A DNA stretch of 13,184 nt from Deltaproteobacteria bacterium. GTDB lineage: Bacteria > Desulfobacterota > DSM-4660 > Desulfatiglandales > B25-G16. This document shows, in pieces, positions 1 through 8,103 of this stretch. The position numbers were made by a program, and so were the translations under genes. Every line of letters begins with the position of its first letter. Within the stretch, counting starts at the first letter, position 1. Location of the stretch: assembly GCA_003646875.1 (NCBI GenBank), contig QMLT01000021.1:1-13184 (forward strand). Reading direction: 5' to 3'. The notes under the pieces were generated by a model. The model had not been told where the DNA came from. It worked only from the letters and a program-made list of their open reading frames with translations, and did not search any database.

Positions 1-1223
1 AACAATACCAGAGCAGTGAAATTTTTTATATGATTCTTGTCAATGCAGCTGCCTTTTATTTGGTAGCTTTTTTGAGTGGTTTTCTATCAGAGCAGATTCA
101 GAAAAGCAGGGTTGAACTCAAGGCTAAACAGAAAGATATAGTTGATTTGGAGATGCTCAAGGAAAATATTATTCAGAACATTTCCTCGGGACTGGTTGCA
201 TTAGATGAGCATAGCGAAATTATTGTCTTTAATAAGGGAGCGGAAAAGATATTTAATATTGATTCCAGAGATGCCATCCGAAAGGATATTAGGGATATTA
301 TACCCCATATAGCGCCTTATCTTAAGGGTCATAGCCCACATAAGTTCAGCCAACTCTCTTATAAAGGGAAGGAGGGCCAGCAAATTGATCTTCTTTTAAA
401 TATCTCACCTTTAAAAGAATATGGTGGGAGCAATAAAGGAAAAATACTTGTATTTCAAGACACGACACGTATCAGGGAGATGGAGCAAGAGGTCAAGAGA
501 ATGGAAGATATGGCCATGCTTGGAGAATTAGCCGCTGGTATCGCACACGAGATAAGAAATCCTTTAGCTTCAATAAGTGGCTCAATTCAGGTGTTAAATG
601 ATAGCCTGTCAAAAGAGGAAGCCCATATTAACAGAAGGCTAATAGAGATTGTTTTAAGAGAAGTAAATAGATTGGATCATCTTGTAAATGATTTTTTGCA
701 GTTTGCTAGACCGCAAAGGATAGAAATTGAAGAATTTGAACTTAATCAATTAATTATGGATACCCTCTATCTATTTCAAAATAGCCAGAGCTGGTCCGAG
801 CATTTAGATATAGAGACCAAAATTATGAGCCCCTTAAAGATTAAATCAGATCCGCAGCAGCTTAAACAGGTATTTTGGAATATTTTCCTGAATGCATCCG
901 AGGCTATGCCAAAAGGTGGACTCATCTCTATTAGCGCAGAAAAAGAAACGGATTTTAAGAGTTCAAGTGAATCAATAGAGTCAGTAAGGATAAAAATTGA
1001 GGATAATGGACCAGGCTTAGATCCGAAAATAGCTAAAGAGATATTTAAACCCTTTTCTACAACGAAAAAAGATGGATCTGGCCTCGGTTTGGCTATAGTT
1101 AAAAGGATTGTCGAGAGTCTTGGGGGTAAGGTTTCAGGTGAAAATTTGGACCCTAAAGGGGCCATGATAACGGTCCTTTTGCCTATTTCTATAGAAGATA
1201 AAAAAGCGCTTAACGTGAGGTAA
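1..1223 (+). CDS. Membrane sensor histidine kinase, PilS/NtrB-like (C-terminal part; 5' end outside window)
   Basis: This is a two-component sensor kinase that autophosphorylates on histidine and passes the phosphate to a response regulator. The reading frame is open to the left edge, so the first in-frame ATG (position 30) is internal and the true start lies upstream. Counting from that ATG, residues 1-20 form a hydrophobic segment, probably the last transmembrane helix. A short coiled linker follows, then a PAS-like domain (about 40-140) and a HisKA dimerisation domain with the H-box AGIAHEIRNPL (phospho-acceptor H173). A HATPase domain comes last, with N-box NIFLNASEAM, G1 DNGPGL, F-box FKPFSTTK and G2 GSGLGLAI. 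All catalytic boxes are intact. A truncated multi-helix sensor region followed by PAS-HisKA-HATPase matches PilS/AtoS/NtrB-type kinases. No response regulator follows. The next gene is a radical SAM enzyme about 50 nt downstream, so the partner must be upstream or elsewhere. The signal sensed is unknown. Confidence 0.93.
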   Translation, partial: QYQSSEIFYMILVNAAAFYLVAFLSGFLSEQIQKSRVELKAKQKDIVDLEMLKENIIQNISSGLVALDEHSEIIVFNKGAEKIFNIDSRDAIRKDIRDIIPHIAPYLKGHSPHKFSQLSYKGKEGQQIDLLLNISPLKEYGGSNKGKILVFQDTTRIREMEQEVKRMEDMAMLGELAAGIAHEIRNPLASISGSIQVLNDSLSKEEAHINRRLIEIVLREVNRLDHLVNDFLQFARPQRIEIEEFELNQLIMDTLYLFQNSQSWSEHLDIETKIMSPLKIKSDPQQLKQVFWNIFLNASEAMPKGGLISISAEKETDFKSSSESIESVRIKIEDNGPGLDPKIAKEIFKPFSTTKKDGSGLGLAIVKRIVESLGGKVSGENLDPKGAMITVLLPISIEDKKALNVR

Positions 1224-1272
1224 CGTATCTAAAAAATTGTGGATAGAGGGACATGGTATTTGGGATTTAGGA

Positions 1273-3780
1273 ATGCATGTATGTCAACAAGCGTGGTTTT
1301 CTAAAATAATTCATCCAAGCAGATATTTAGGGGATGAGGTAAATTCTGTTCAGAAAGATCCTGCCGCTGTCGATGTCTCTATTGCTTTAGCATTTCCTGA
1401 TGTTTACGAAATTGGGATGTCCCACCTGGGGTTAAAAATTTTATACCATATATTAAACTTACAGGACTGGCTTTCAGCAGAAAGGGTCTTTGCCCCATGG
1501 GTAGATTTAGGATCTGAGTTAAAAAAGAAAGGCATTCCTCTTGCCTCCCTGGAATCAGGAAAACCTCTCTATGAATTTGATATTATTGGCTTTAGCTTGC
1601 AACATGAGCTTTGTTATACAAATATTCTGTCCATGCTTGATCTTGGAAACGTGCCGCTCTTAGCAAAAGAGAGGGAATCCATACACCCCCTGGTTATCGC
1701 AGGTGGCCCTGCGTGCTTTAATCCTGAGCCTGTAGCCGCGCTGTTTGATGCTATTGTTATAGGCGATGGAGAGGAAGCAGCGTTTTCGATTTGCCAAACC
1801 GTAAGGGAATGGAAATTGGATGGGCGAAATAGCAGGCCTGAGTTATTAAAAGAGCTTGCAAAGATTAATGGCATTTACATTCCCTCTTTTTTTAAGGCGC
1901 ATTACAATACAAAAGGAATCATACAGCACATAGAATCGCTGATAAAGGGGTATGAAGGCGTTGAAAAGGCTATCGTTTCTGATCTTAATTGCTACCCTTT
2001 TCCTGCAAAGCAAATAGTCCCATTTGCCGAGCTGGTTCATGATCGATTCACCATTGAGATTGCGAGGGGTTGTAGCAGAGGGTGTCGATTTTGTCAGGCA
2101 GGAATGATATATAGACCTGTGAGGGAACGGGACCCCCTTGAAATAGTGCGCATTGCTGAAAGAGGCTTACATGAGACAGGATTTGAGGACTTATCTCTTC
2201 TCTCTTTAAGTTCAGGCGATTACAGTTGTATCCTTCCATTATTAAAGGCGTTAATGCGAAAGGTGGCAGAAAGACATGTTGCTATTAATTTCTCTTCATT
2301 AAGGATTGATACCGCCATTTCTTTATTGATGAAGGAGATAAAGAAGGTCAGGAAGACTAGTTTTACCGTTGCGCCTGAAGCAGGCAGCCAGAAACTGAGA
2401 GATATTATTAATAAGGGATTTACAGAGGATCAGATTTTAGATTCAGCAAGGGAGATTTATGAGGGAGGCTGGAACCTGCTCAAGCTTTATTTTATGATAG
2501 GCCTTCCTTCTGAGGAGGATAGTGATCTTATTTCCATTGTTGAATTGAGCAAAAAGATTTCCAGATTAGCGCCTCAAGGAAGAAAGGGGCATGTGTTAAA
2601 TGTAAGCATTTCCCCCTTTGTTCCTAAGGCGCATACACCTTTTGAGTGGTTGCCCCAGCTTGAACTTGAAGAAGGTAAACGAAGAATCAATTTTATCAGG
2701 GAACGATTGCAGAGCCATAGAGTGAAGGTTAAATGGAATAATCCAGAGGCGAGCTGGTTAGAGGGTATCTTTTCAAGGGGGGATAGGAGATTAACCAGGG
2801 TATTACTCGAGGCGTGGCAGAACGGCGCCCATTTTGATAGCTGGAGTGAGCACCTTAACATAGATATCTGGAAAGAGGCCTTGAAAAGGTGCAATCTTGA
2901 TCCAGATTTTTACATTCTTCGGGAAAGGGAACACGATGAGGTTCTGCCATGGGAACATATACATTCTGGCATATCTAAAGAGTTTTTGCTGAGCGAGTGG
3001 CAAAAGGCTATGGATGGCAAAACAACACCCGATTGCAGACAGTATTGTTCGAACTGTGGAGTCTGTAGCGACAATGACATTTCCCCGGTGTTATTTGATA
3101 CATGGCATCCCCTGGAGGAAAAGAAAGGGCTGAAGCCTAAACAACCAAACGAACAAGGGAAAACGTATAGGCTATGTTTTACAAAACTTGAAAAGACCAA
3201 ATATCTTAGCCAATTAGAGCTTATTAAGGTGTTTATAAGGGCGTTCAGAAGAGCTGGGATGGATATAGTGTATTCTAGCGGCTATCATCCTATGCCAAAG
3301 CTCTCATTTGCAATAGCGCTCCCTGTGGGAACAGAATCCTTAAACGAGATAGTGGATGTTCAGGCTAAAAATATTCAAAATACATCACTCACAATCAGGA
3401 AGATTAACAACGAACTGCCATCTGGCATCAGGGTTCTTTCTATGGAGGAGATAGGAATAAAGGAGACTCCTCCCAGAATTAAAGAAAGCTATTTTTATAT
3501 CCAGATGAATGGATATTTCAACAAAGAAGCTGTGGATAGGTTTTTGATGTCAAAGTCCTGTTTAGCAGTCAAGAAACGTAGAAATAGTGAAATAACAGTT
3601 GATATTCGATCTCAGGTGAAGGCATTAAATGTGTTATCCAATAGCGAGCTGGAGTTAATTGTAAGATATGGAAAAGGACCGGAATTGAAGCCTGCCGAGA
3701 TTATAAAGAATGTGTTCACTCTCCATGACAGTCAGATAGAGGGAATGAGGATTTTAAAAACAAAAAGTATTATTATCTGA
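1273..3780 (+). CDS. TIGR03960-type radical SAM protein with B12-binding-like N-terminus, fused to DUF2344 (TIGR03936) domain
   Basis: This is an 835-residue protein in three parts. The first about 200 residues are a Rossmann-like, B12-binding-type domain; I see no DxHxxG cobalamin-ligand motif. A radical SAM barrel follows, with the 4Fe-4S motif CSRGCRFC (C267, C271, C274) and a later GLPSEED segment. A cysteine cluster (C588-x3-C592-x2-C595-x2-C598) then leads into the DUF2344 domain (about 631-835), marked by KYLSQLEL and SSGYHPMPKLSFA. In many bacteria these two families are adjacent genes or one fusion, often beside RNase G. The function is not established. The neighbourhood suggests RNA or ribosome modification, which is inference. 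The start is uncertain. ATG 1273 is preferred because family members begin shortly before the RYLGDEVNS segment, but a TTG at 1237 would add 12 residues, and neither has an ideal Shine-Dalgarno site. rng follows after 12 nt, which implies one transcript. Confidence 0.9.
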   Translation: MHVCQQAWFSKIIHPSRYLGDEVNSVQKDPAAVDVSIALAFPDVYEIGMSHLGLKILYHILNLQDWLSAERVFAPWVDLGSELKKKGIPLASLESGKPLYEFDIIGFSLQHELCYTNILSMLDLGNVPLLAKERESIHPLVIAGGPACFNPEPVAALFDAIVIGDGEEAAFSICQTVREWKLDGRNSRPELLKELAKINGIYIPSFFKAHYNTKGIIQHIESLIKGYEGVEKAIVSDLNCYPFPAKQIVPFAELVHDRFTIEIARGCSRGCRFCQAGMIYRPVRERDPLEIVRIAERGLHETGFEDLSLLSLSSGDYSCILPLLKALMRKVAERHVAINFSSLRIDTAISLLMKEIKKVRKTSFTVAPEAGSQKLRDIINKGFTEDQILDSAREIYEGGWNLLKLYFMIGLPSEEDSDLISIVELSKKISRLAPQGRKGHVLNVSISPFVPKAHTPFEWLPQLELEEGKRRINFIRERLQSHRVKVKWNNPEASWLEGIFSRGDRRLTRVLLEAWQNGAHFDSWSEHLNIDIWKEALKRCNLDPDFYILREREHDEVLPWEHIHSGISKEFLLSEWQKAMDGKTTPDCRQYCSNCGVCSDNDISPVLFDTWHPLEEKKGLKPKQPNEQGKTYRLCFTKLEKTKYLSQLELIKVFIRAFRRAGMDIVYSSGYHPMPKLSFAIALPVGTESLNEIVDVQAKNIQNTSLTIRKINNELPSGIRVLSMEEIGIKETPPRIKESYFYIQMNGYFNKEAVDRFLMSKSCLAVKKRRNSEITVDIRSQVKALNVLSNSELELIVRYGKGPELKPAEIIKNVFTLHDSQIEGMRILKTKSIII

Positions 3781-3792
3781 GGTGGTCTGATA

Positions 3793-5319
3793 ATGACTAA
3801 TGAATTGGTAATTAATGCAAGGCCATATGAAACGAGGGTTGCCCTGGTGGAAAATGGAGTGGTGGTTGAACTCCATATAAAAAGGGGGTCTGAACAGGAG
3901 CTCGTTGGGAATATTTACCTTGGAAAGGTGTTACGGGTTTTACCTGGAATGCAGGCGGCCTTTATAAATATCGGTATTGATAAGCCAGCTTTTTTATATG
4001 TCACTGATGTCTATAACGACCTTCGCCATTGGGAGCAGATTATGCTGCAAGAAGAAGATGAAGAGAATAACTCAGAGACCGATATCCACCCGAGGACGCC
4101 CTTTACAAAGGTAAGTGATATTAATATAGAAGGTCTTCTGCAAGAAGGACAGAATATTTTAGTTCAAGTTTCTAAGGAGCCTTTGGGCACAAAAGGCGCA
4201 CGAGCAACTTCTCACATTAGCCTTCCTGGGCGTCACCTTGTGTATATGCCTACCGTTGACCACATTGGTATTTCGCGCAGGATTGAAGATGAAAAAGAAA
4301 GAATGAGATTAAAAAAGCTTATGCAAAAATTAAGGCCGCCTGGTGCAGGGTTTATTGTGAGAACGGTGAGCGAGCGGGCGCCTAAAGAAAAGTTAAAAAT
4401 TGAGATGGAGTTTTTAACTAAATTATGGGCGAATATTCAGAAAAAGAGAGAAACATCTTCTGCGCCCAGTCTTCTTCATAAGGAATTAACGATTACTTTA
4501 AGGGCTGTCAGGGATCTTTTTACGAGAGAGATTGATAGATTGGTGATCGACTCAAAGGAGGAGTATCAATCAATATTGGAATTCATAGAGACCTTTGCCC
4601 CAAACCTTAGATATTCTATTGAACTCTACGAAGGGAGAGAACCTATATTTGATGCCTATGGCATTGACATGGAAATAAACAGGGCCTTAGATAAAAAGGT
4701 ATGGTTAAAATCTGGTGGATATGTTGTCATTGAAGCAACAGAGGCCCTTACCGTTGTAGATGTTAATACAGGAAGTTATGTAGGGAAAAGAAACCTGGAA
4801 GAAACCATTGTAAAAACAAATATGGAGGCAGTTAAGGAGATTGCCTATCAACTGAGATTAAGAAACATTGGAGGCCTTATTGTTATTGATTTCATAGATA
4901 TGGATAAGGAAGCAAACAGGGAAAGGGTCTTTATGGCGCTCAAAGAGGCCCTGGAAAAAGACAGGGCCAGGACCACTGTCCTCGAGATATCGGAGTTAGG
5001 GCTGATTGAGATGACGAGGAAAAGAACAAAAGAGGATATAAACTTCTTTTTAACCGAACCTTGTTTATACTGTGAGGGGAGAGGTCGGCTTAAATCGCCG
5101 ACTACAATCTGTTATGATATCTTCAGGGATCTGGAAAGAGAATGGGTATCCGGTGAGGAGGGCAAGGTTTATGTTTTGGTGCACCCTGAGATAGAGAAAG
5201 TTTTAAAGGAGGAGGAGAGATACTCCGTTATGGAATTGGAAAAAAGAATTAATCGGCGTATTGCAATAATTCCAAAAAATGATTTTCATCTTGAGCAGTA
5301 TGAAATAAGCCTTCAGTGA
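3793..5319 (+). CDS. rng: Ribonuclease G (RNase E/G family)
   Basis: This endoribonuclease of 508 residues cleaves single-stranded RNA, with roles in rRNA 5' maturation and mRNA turnover in the family. An N-terminal S1 RNA-binding domain (about 35-130) is interrupted by an acidic stretch near residues 86-97 (QEEDEENNSETD). The 5'-sensor/RNase H-like region follows. The catalytic Mg-binding aspartates are D323 (VVDVNTGSYVGKRN) and D366 (VIDFID). Their spacing of 43 equals that of E. coli RNase E D303 and D346. The Zn-link cysteines are C424 and C427 (CLYCEGRG), again with the RNase E spacing. The long C-terminal scaffold of RNase E is absent, so this is RNase G type. ATG 3793 has a good Shine-Dalgarno sequence (GAGGTGG) just downstream of the stop of the preceding gene. 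The gene converges on the opposite-strand beta-helix gene, with only 13 nt between stop codons. Confidence 0.96.
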   Translation: MTNELVINARPYETRVALVENGVVVELHIKRGSEQELVGNIYLGKVLRVLPGMQAAFINIGIDKPAFLYVTDVYNDLRHWEQIMLQEEDEENNSETDIHPRTPFTKVSDINIEGLLQEGQNILVQVSKEPLGTKGARATSHISLPGRHLVYMPTVDHIGISRRIEDEKERMRLKKLMQKLRPPGAGFIVRTVSERAPKEKLKIEMEFLTKLWANIQKKRETSSAPSLLHKELTITLRAVRDLFTREIDRLVIDSKEEYQSILEFIETFAPNLRYSIELYEGREPIFDAYGIDMEINRALDKKVWLKSGGYVVIEATEALTVVDVNTGSYVGKRNLEETIVKTNMEAVKEIAYQLRLRNIGGLIVIDFIDMDKEANRERVFMALKEALEKDRARTTVLEISELGLIEMTRKRTKEDINFFLTEPCLYCEGRGRLKSPTTICYDIFRDLEREWVSGEEGKVYVLVHPEIEKVLKEEERYSVMELEKRINRRIAIIPKNDFHLEQYEISLQ

Positions 5320-5332
5320 GCAACTTGATCTT

Positions 5333-6592
5333 TTAATGTCTCAAAGAGGGAATAATATTTAGTATCTGATTAGTGATCTCATCAATTAGTCCTTGAAGCC
5401 ATTCTGTGCCTATGGCAGCCCCGGCATTGCCTAATCCCTTAATTACCTCAATATAATGTTTCCCTTTTTCATCTATTTTTTGTTGAATAAGATCTAAAAA
5501 TTCATCCCTTTTTTCCAAATTTCCTTCCTTGTTATAACTATCTGTTAATAATTCTTCTATATTCGACCATCGTTCAAAGATTTCTCTTCTGAGATCTTGT
5601 TGTGTCTGCAAGACATGTTCTTTCATCATTTTCTTATATAATTCAATTGATCGAGGCATTTTGTCAGCAACCTCTTTTAATCTTTTTATTCTTTCGCTAA
5701 TTATCATTTCTATCTTTTCCAGGGCGCCTTGATAAAGGGCTTTCTCTATCGGATTACCAGGTAAAAATAGAGAGCGAACATCAATATACCATCTCCTAAG
5801 CGCAATGATATTTGCTATGTAATTAATGTTATTGGTTATGACCCTTTTGATCCCTGGATAAAGCCCAAAATAAAGAGGCTGTTGTTTTTTTACATTAGAC
5901 CTAGCAAAAAGCAGGCCATTTCCTTTTATGAAATCTTTTCGATAGATGGTTCCAGCAGCGATGACCGTTCCGTATCCTATCCTAACCGGCCCAACTAATC
6001 CCCCTTGCCCACCCAAAAAGATTGGTCTCTGATTTAACATGACTCCCTTAGGTACATCACCAATAAGGGAAGGAGTAGCCTTATCCTGATTTGGGGTGTA
6101 ATTAAAATGAATATATGAGCTTCCAACCTCACTATGATTTTTTCTATCGGTGCCTCCAGCCATTAGACAGTCACAGAAATTTATTAGGCTCCCAAGGGTA
6201 ACAAAAGGAAACAAGATGGTTTGTTTAAGGCCCACAGTGTGGGCGACATTGGCCTCTTCTTCTAATAGACATCCGCCCCTAATATGGGCGCCTGATCCTA
6301 ACATAGCCTTTCCTAAAAATGTTGAGTGTGAAAAAAATCCTCCTTGTAATTTTACATCAGGACCTAACTGGCAGTCTTCGATCGTAACAGGGCCCTCGTA
6401 GCCAATTTCGCATCCGGACATTATTGCTGTACGGGAGCCATAAACCTTACACCCAGAATGAATGACAACCCTGTTATCTGATATCTGATCACACGATACC
6501 TCTTTTCCAATAGTAATAGTTTCCGGGCGGTCAATCCTCACGCCTTTTCTTAGAAGCTGTTGTATCTTTGATTGATTAAGGGTATCTTTCAT
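5333..6592 (-). CDS. GlmU-like left-handed beta-helix (hexapeptide repeat) protein, no pyrophosphorylase domain
   Basis: This is a 419-residue protein. Residues about 22-225 are built from hexapeptide repeats ([LIV]-G-x4 style, e.g. VRIGYGTVIAAGT) that form a left-handed beta-helix, as in the acetyltransferase half of GlmU. The segment at 153-171 (H153, N164-Y165, K171) resembles the GlmU acetyltransferase active-site region, though about one coil shorter. Such proteins are commonly annotated UDP-N-acetylglucosamine pyrophosphorylase. However, the nucleotidyltransferase (GT-A) domain that makes UDP-GlcNAc is entirely missing, so that name would mislead. Residues about 245-419 are predicted to be mainly alpha-helical, charged and possibly coiled-coil, and I recognise no domain there. 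The start ATG overlaps the rapZ stop by one base (TAATG), with no Shine-Dalgarno site visible, so translation is probably coupled to rapZ. It is last in the purE operon. The reaction, if any, is unknown; sugar-nucleotide or acyl-transfer chemistry is a guess. Confidence 0.88.
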   Translation of the reverse strand: MKDTLNQSKIQQLLRKGVRIDRPETITIGKEVSCDQISDNRVVIHSGCKVYGSRTAIMSGCEIGYEGPVTIEDCQLGPDVKLQGGFFSHSTFLGKAMLGSGAHIRGGCLLEEEANVAHTVGLKQTILFPFVTLGSLINFCDCLMAGGTDRKNHSEVGSSYIHFNYTPNQDKATPSLIGDVPKGVMLNQRPIFLGGQGGLVGPVRIGYGTVIAAGTIYRKDFIKGNGLLFARSNVKKQQPLYFGLYPGIKRVITNNINYIANIIALRRWYIDVRSLFLPGNPIEKALYQGALEKIEMIISERIKRLKEVADKMPRSIELYKKMMKEHVLQTQQDLRREIFERWSNIEELLTDSYNKEGNLEKRDEFLDLIQQKIDEKGKHYIEVIKGLGNAGAAIGTEWLQGLIDEITNQILNIIPSLRH

Positions 6593-7461
6593 TATTTGTC
6601 TAATTCAATATCTCTATGTGTTAGCGTGATGTAATTTGTTATTTTCTTAAGTTCTTCATAGATAGTATCCGCAATGCTTACTGACCTATGAGTGCCTGCA
6701 GTGCATCCTACAGCAATGGTTAAAGATGATTTCCCTTCTTTTTCATAAAGAGGGATGAGATAGCTCAGAAGGGATAAATATTTCTTTAGAAAACCATGGG
6801 TCTCTTCCCACCTATTCATATATTTTTTAACCTGTGGGTAGGTTCCGTCAAGGTTTTTTAATTCTTGAACAAAGTAAGGATTTGGCAGGAACCTAACATC
6901 AATAACAAGATCTGCATCATGGGGTATACCATATTTGTACCCGAAAGATAGAAGATAAATTTTCATCCTTTTTGTTGGTGTTGTCTTTAGGGCATGATTT
7001 AAGATGAACTCCTTTAATTCATGAACATTGTAATTTGATGTATCAATAATTAGATCTGCAATTTCTCTCAGTTCTCTCAGCGCCTCTCTTTCGGTCTGAA
7101 TTCCTTCAAGAAGGCTTTTCTCTTTACTGAGAGGGTGTTTTCTTCGAGTCTGGCTGTATCTCCTTAATAGAATTTCTGTAGAGGCTTCTAGAAAAAGTAT
7201 TTCAAAGAGATATCCTCGTTTCTTGAGGTTTTTAAAAATCTCGGGATATCTTTCAAGAAAAGTCCTTTCCCTAAGATCCATAACTAAGGCAAGCTTAGTT
7301 ATTTCTGAATAAGTCTCGGCCTTTAACTCCAAAAATTTGGGTAACAGGATAACCGGAAGATTATCTATACAGAAGAAACCAGCATCTTCAAGTGCATTTA
7401 TCGCTGTGCTTTTTCCTGACCCTGAGAGGCCGGTAATAATTGTAATTTTTATATGTTTCAT
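6592..7461 (-). CDS. rapZ: RapZ/YvcJ family nucleotide-binding regulatory protein
   Basis: This 289-residue member of the RapZ/YvcJ P-loop family is close to the usual length of about 285. The Walker A motif is GLSGSGKST (residues 11-19). A Walker B-like strand (LALVMDLRE) follows near 60. The C-terminal domain has the family signature VGCTAGTHRSVSIAD and the ending THRDIELDK. In E. coli, RapZ binds glucosamine-6-phosphate and acts as adaptor for RNase E degradation of the small RNA GlmZ, tuning GlmS. In Bacillus, YvcJ is an NTPase of less clear role. The basic C-terminal residues I recall as needed for RNA binding in E. coli are not conserved here, so the RNA-adaptor role should not be assumed. 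The start codon directly abuts the tsaC stop (TAAATG), with only a weak GGA upstream. The coupled downstream neighbour is a GlmU-like protein, which fits an amino-sugar link. Confidence 0.94.
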   Translation of the reverse strand: MKHIKITIITGLSGSGKSTAINALEDAGFFCIDNLPVILLPKFLELKAETYSEITKLALVMDLRERTFLERYPEIFKNLKKRGYLFEILFLEASTEILLRRYSQTRRKHPLSKEKSLLEGIQTEREALRELREIADLIIDTSNYNVHELKEFILNHALKTTPTKRMKIYLLSFGYKYGIPHDADLVIDVRFLPNPYFVQELKNLDGTYPQVKKYMNRWEETHGFLKKYLSLLSYLIPLYEKEGKSSLTIAVGCTAGTHRSVSIADTIYEELKKITNYITLTHRDIELDK

Positions 7462-8103
7462 TTATCCGGAGTTTGTTAGATGGTTGATTAGTTCTTCCAC
7501 CTTTATCATCCCTTCCCGAATTATTAAAGGAGGATCAATTGTCACATCAAGAATAGTAGATGGGCATTTTCCTTGTGTTTCGCCTCCATCTAATATGAGG
7601 TCAACAGCATTGTTAAAGTATTCTACAACTTGATCAGCCTTTACACAAGGTGGCATTCCGGAGATGTTGGCGCTCGTTGCTGTAATTGGAACATTTAAGG
7701 TATTTGAGAGGGCATTTGCTAAAGGGTGGCTGGATATCCTGATCCCCACCTTTCCTGTATTAGATGTCAGAGCTGATGACAGAACAGAAGAAGACTGAAA
7801 AACCATAGTAAGCCCACCTGGCCAGAATTTTTTTCCCAGTCTTTTGGCCTTTGGTGGAATATCAGCAACGTATTGAGGGAGATTCCTAAAGGAAGAAATC
7901 AAAATCAGGATAGGCGCATTATGATCTCTCCCTTTTATCTTAAAAAGATTTTGAACAGCATCAGTGTTGGTGGCATCCACACCTAAACCATAAAAAGATT
8001 CCGTTGGAAAGGCCACAATACCTCCTTCTGAGATGATTTTAACAGCTTCGATGAGGCCCTTTTTTAGGGATTCATCTGAGGTAATTTTAAATACGTAGCT
8101 CAA
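7462..8103 (-). CDS. tsaC: L-threonylcarbamoyladenylate synthase (TsaC/YrdC type)
   Basis: This enzyme makes threonylcarbamoyl-AMP from threonine, bicarbonate and ATP, the first step of the tRNA t6A37 modification of ANN-decoding tRNAs. The 213 residues form a single YrdC/Sua5 domain without the C-terminal Sua5 extension, hence the short TsaC form. Visible signatures are FPTESFYGLG (about 32-41), the basic KIKGR segment (55-59) and the C-terminal TATSANISG motif (S-x-N nucleotide/substrate loop). The start is read as TTG at 8103, overlapping the purE stop as TTGA. No ATG lies between this position and the conserved core, and an AAGGGG stretch lies about 11 nt upstream. The YciO paralogue, with no proven t6A role, is an alternative family assignment, but the N-terminal FPTES region and the SxN motif fit TsaC well. 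It is translationally coupled to purE before it and rapZ after it. Confidence 0.92.
   Translation of the reverse strand: MSYVFKITSDESLKKGLIEAVKIISEGGIVAFPTESFYGLGVDATNTDAVQNLFKIKGRDHNAPILILISSFRNLPQYVADIPPKAKRLGKKFWPGGLTMVFQSSSVLSSALTSNTGKVGIRISSHPLANALSNTLNVPITATSANISGMPPCVKADQVVEYFNNAVDLILDGGETQGKCPSTILDVTIDPPLIIREGMIKVEELINHLTNSG

Noticed and set aside
2574..3200. Several long - strand open frames opposite the radical SAM gene.
   Set aside because: They show no recognisable motifs and lie fully inside a strongly supported gene, so they are shadows of its codon usage.
5274..5305. Possible - strand terminator at the end of the purE operon: TTTCAT/ATGAAA hairpin followed by a downstream run of six Ts.
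   Set aside because: The stem is only 6 bp and AT-rich with a 10-nt loop, the T-run starts a few bases too far away, and it lies in the rng coding region.
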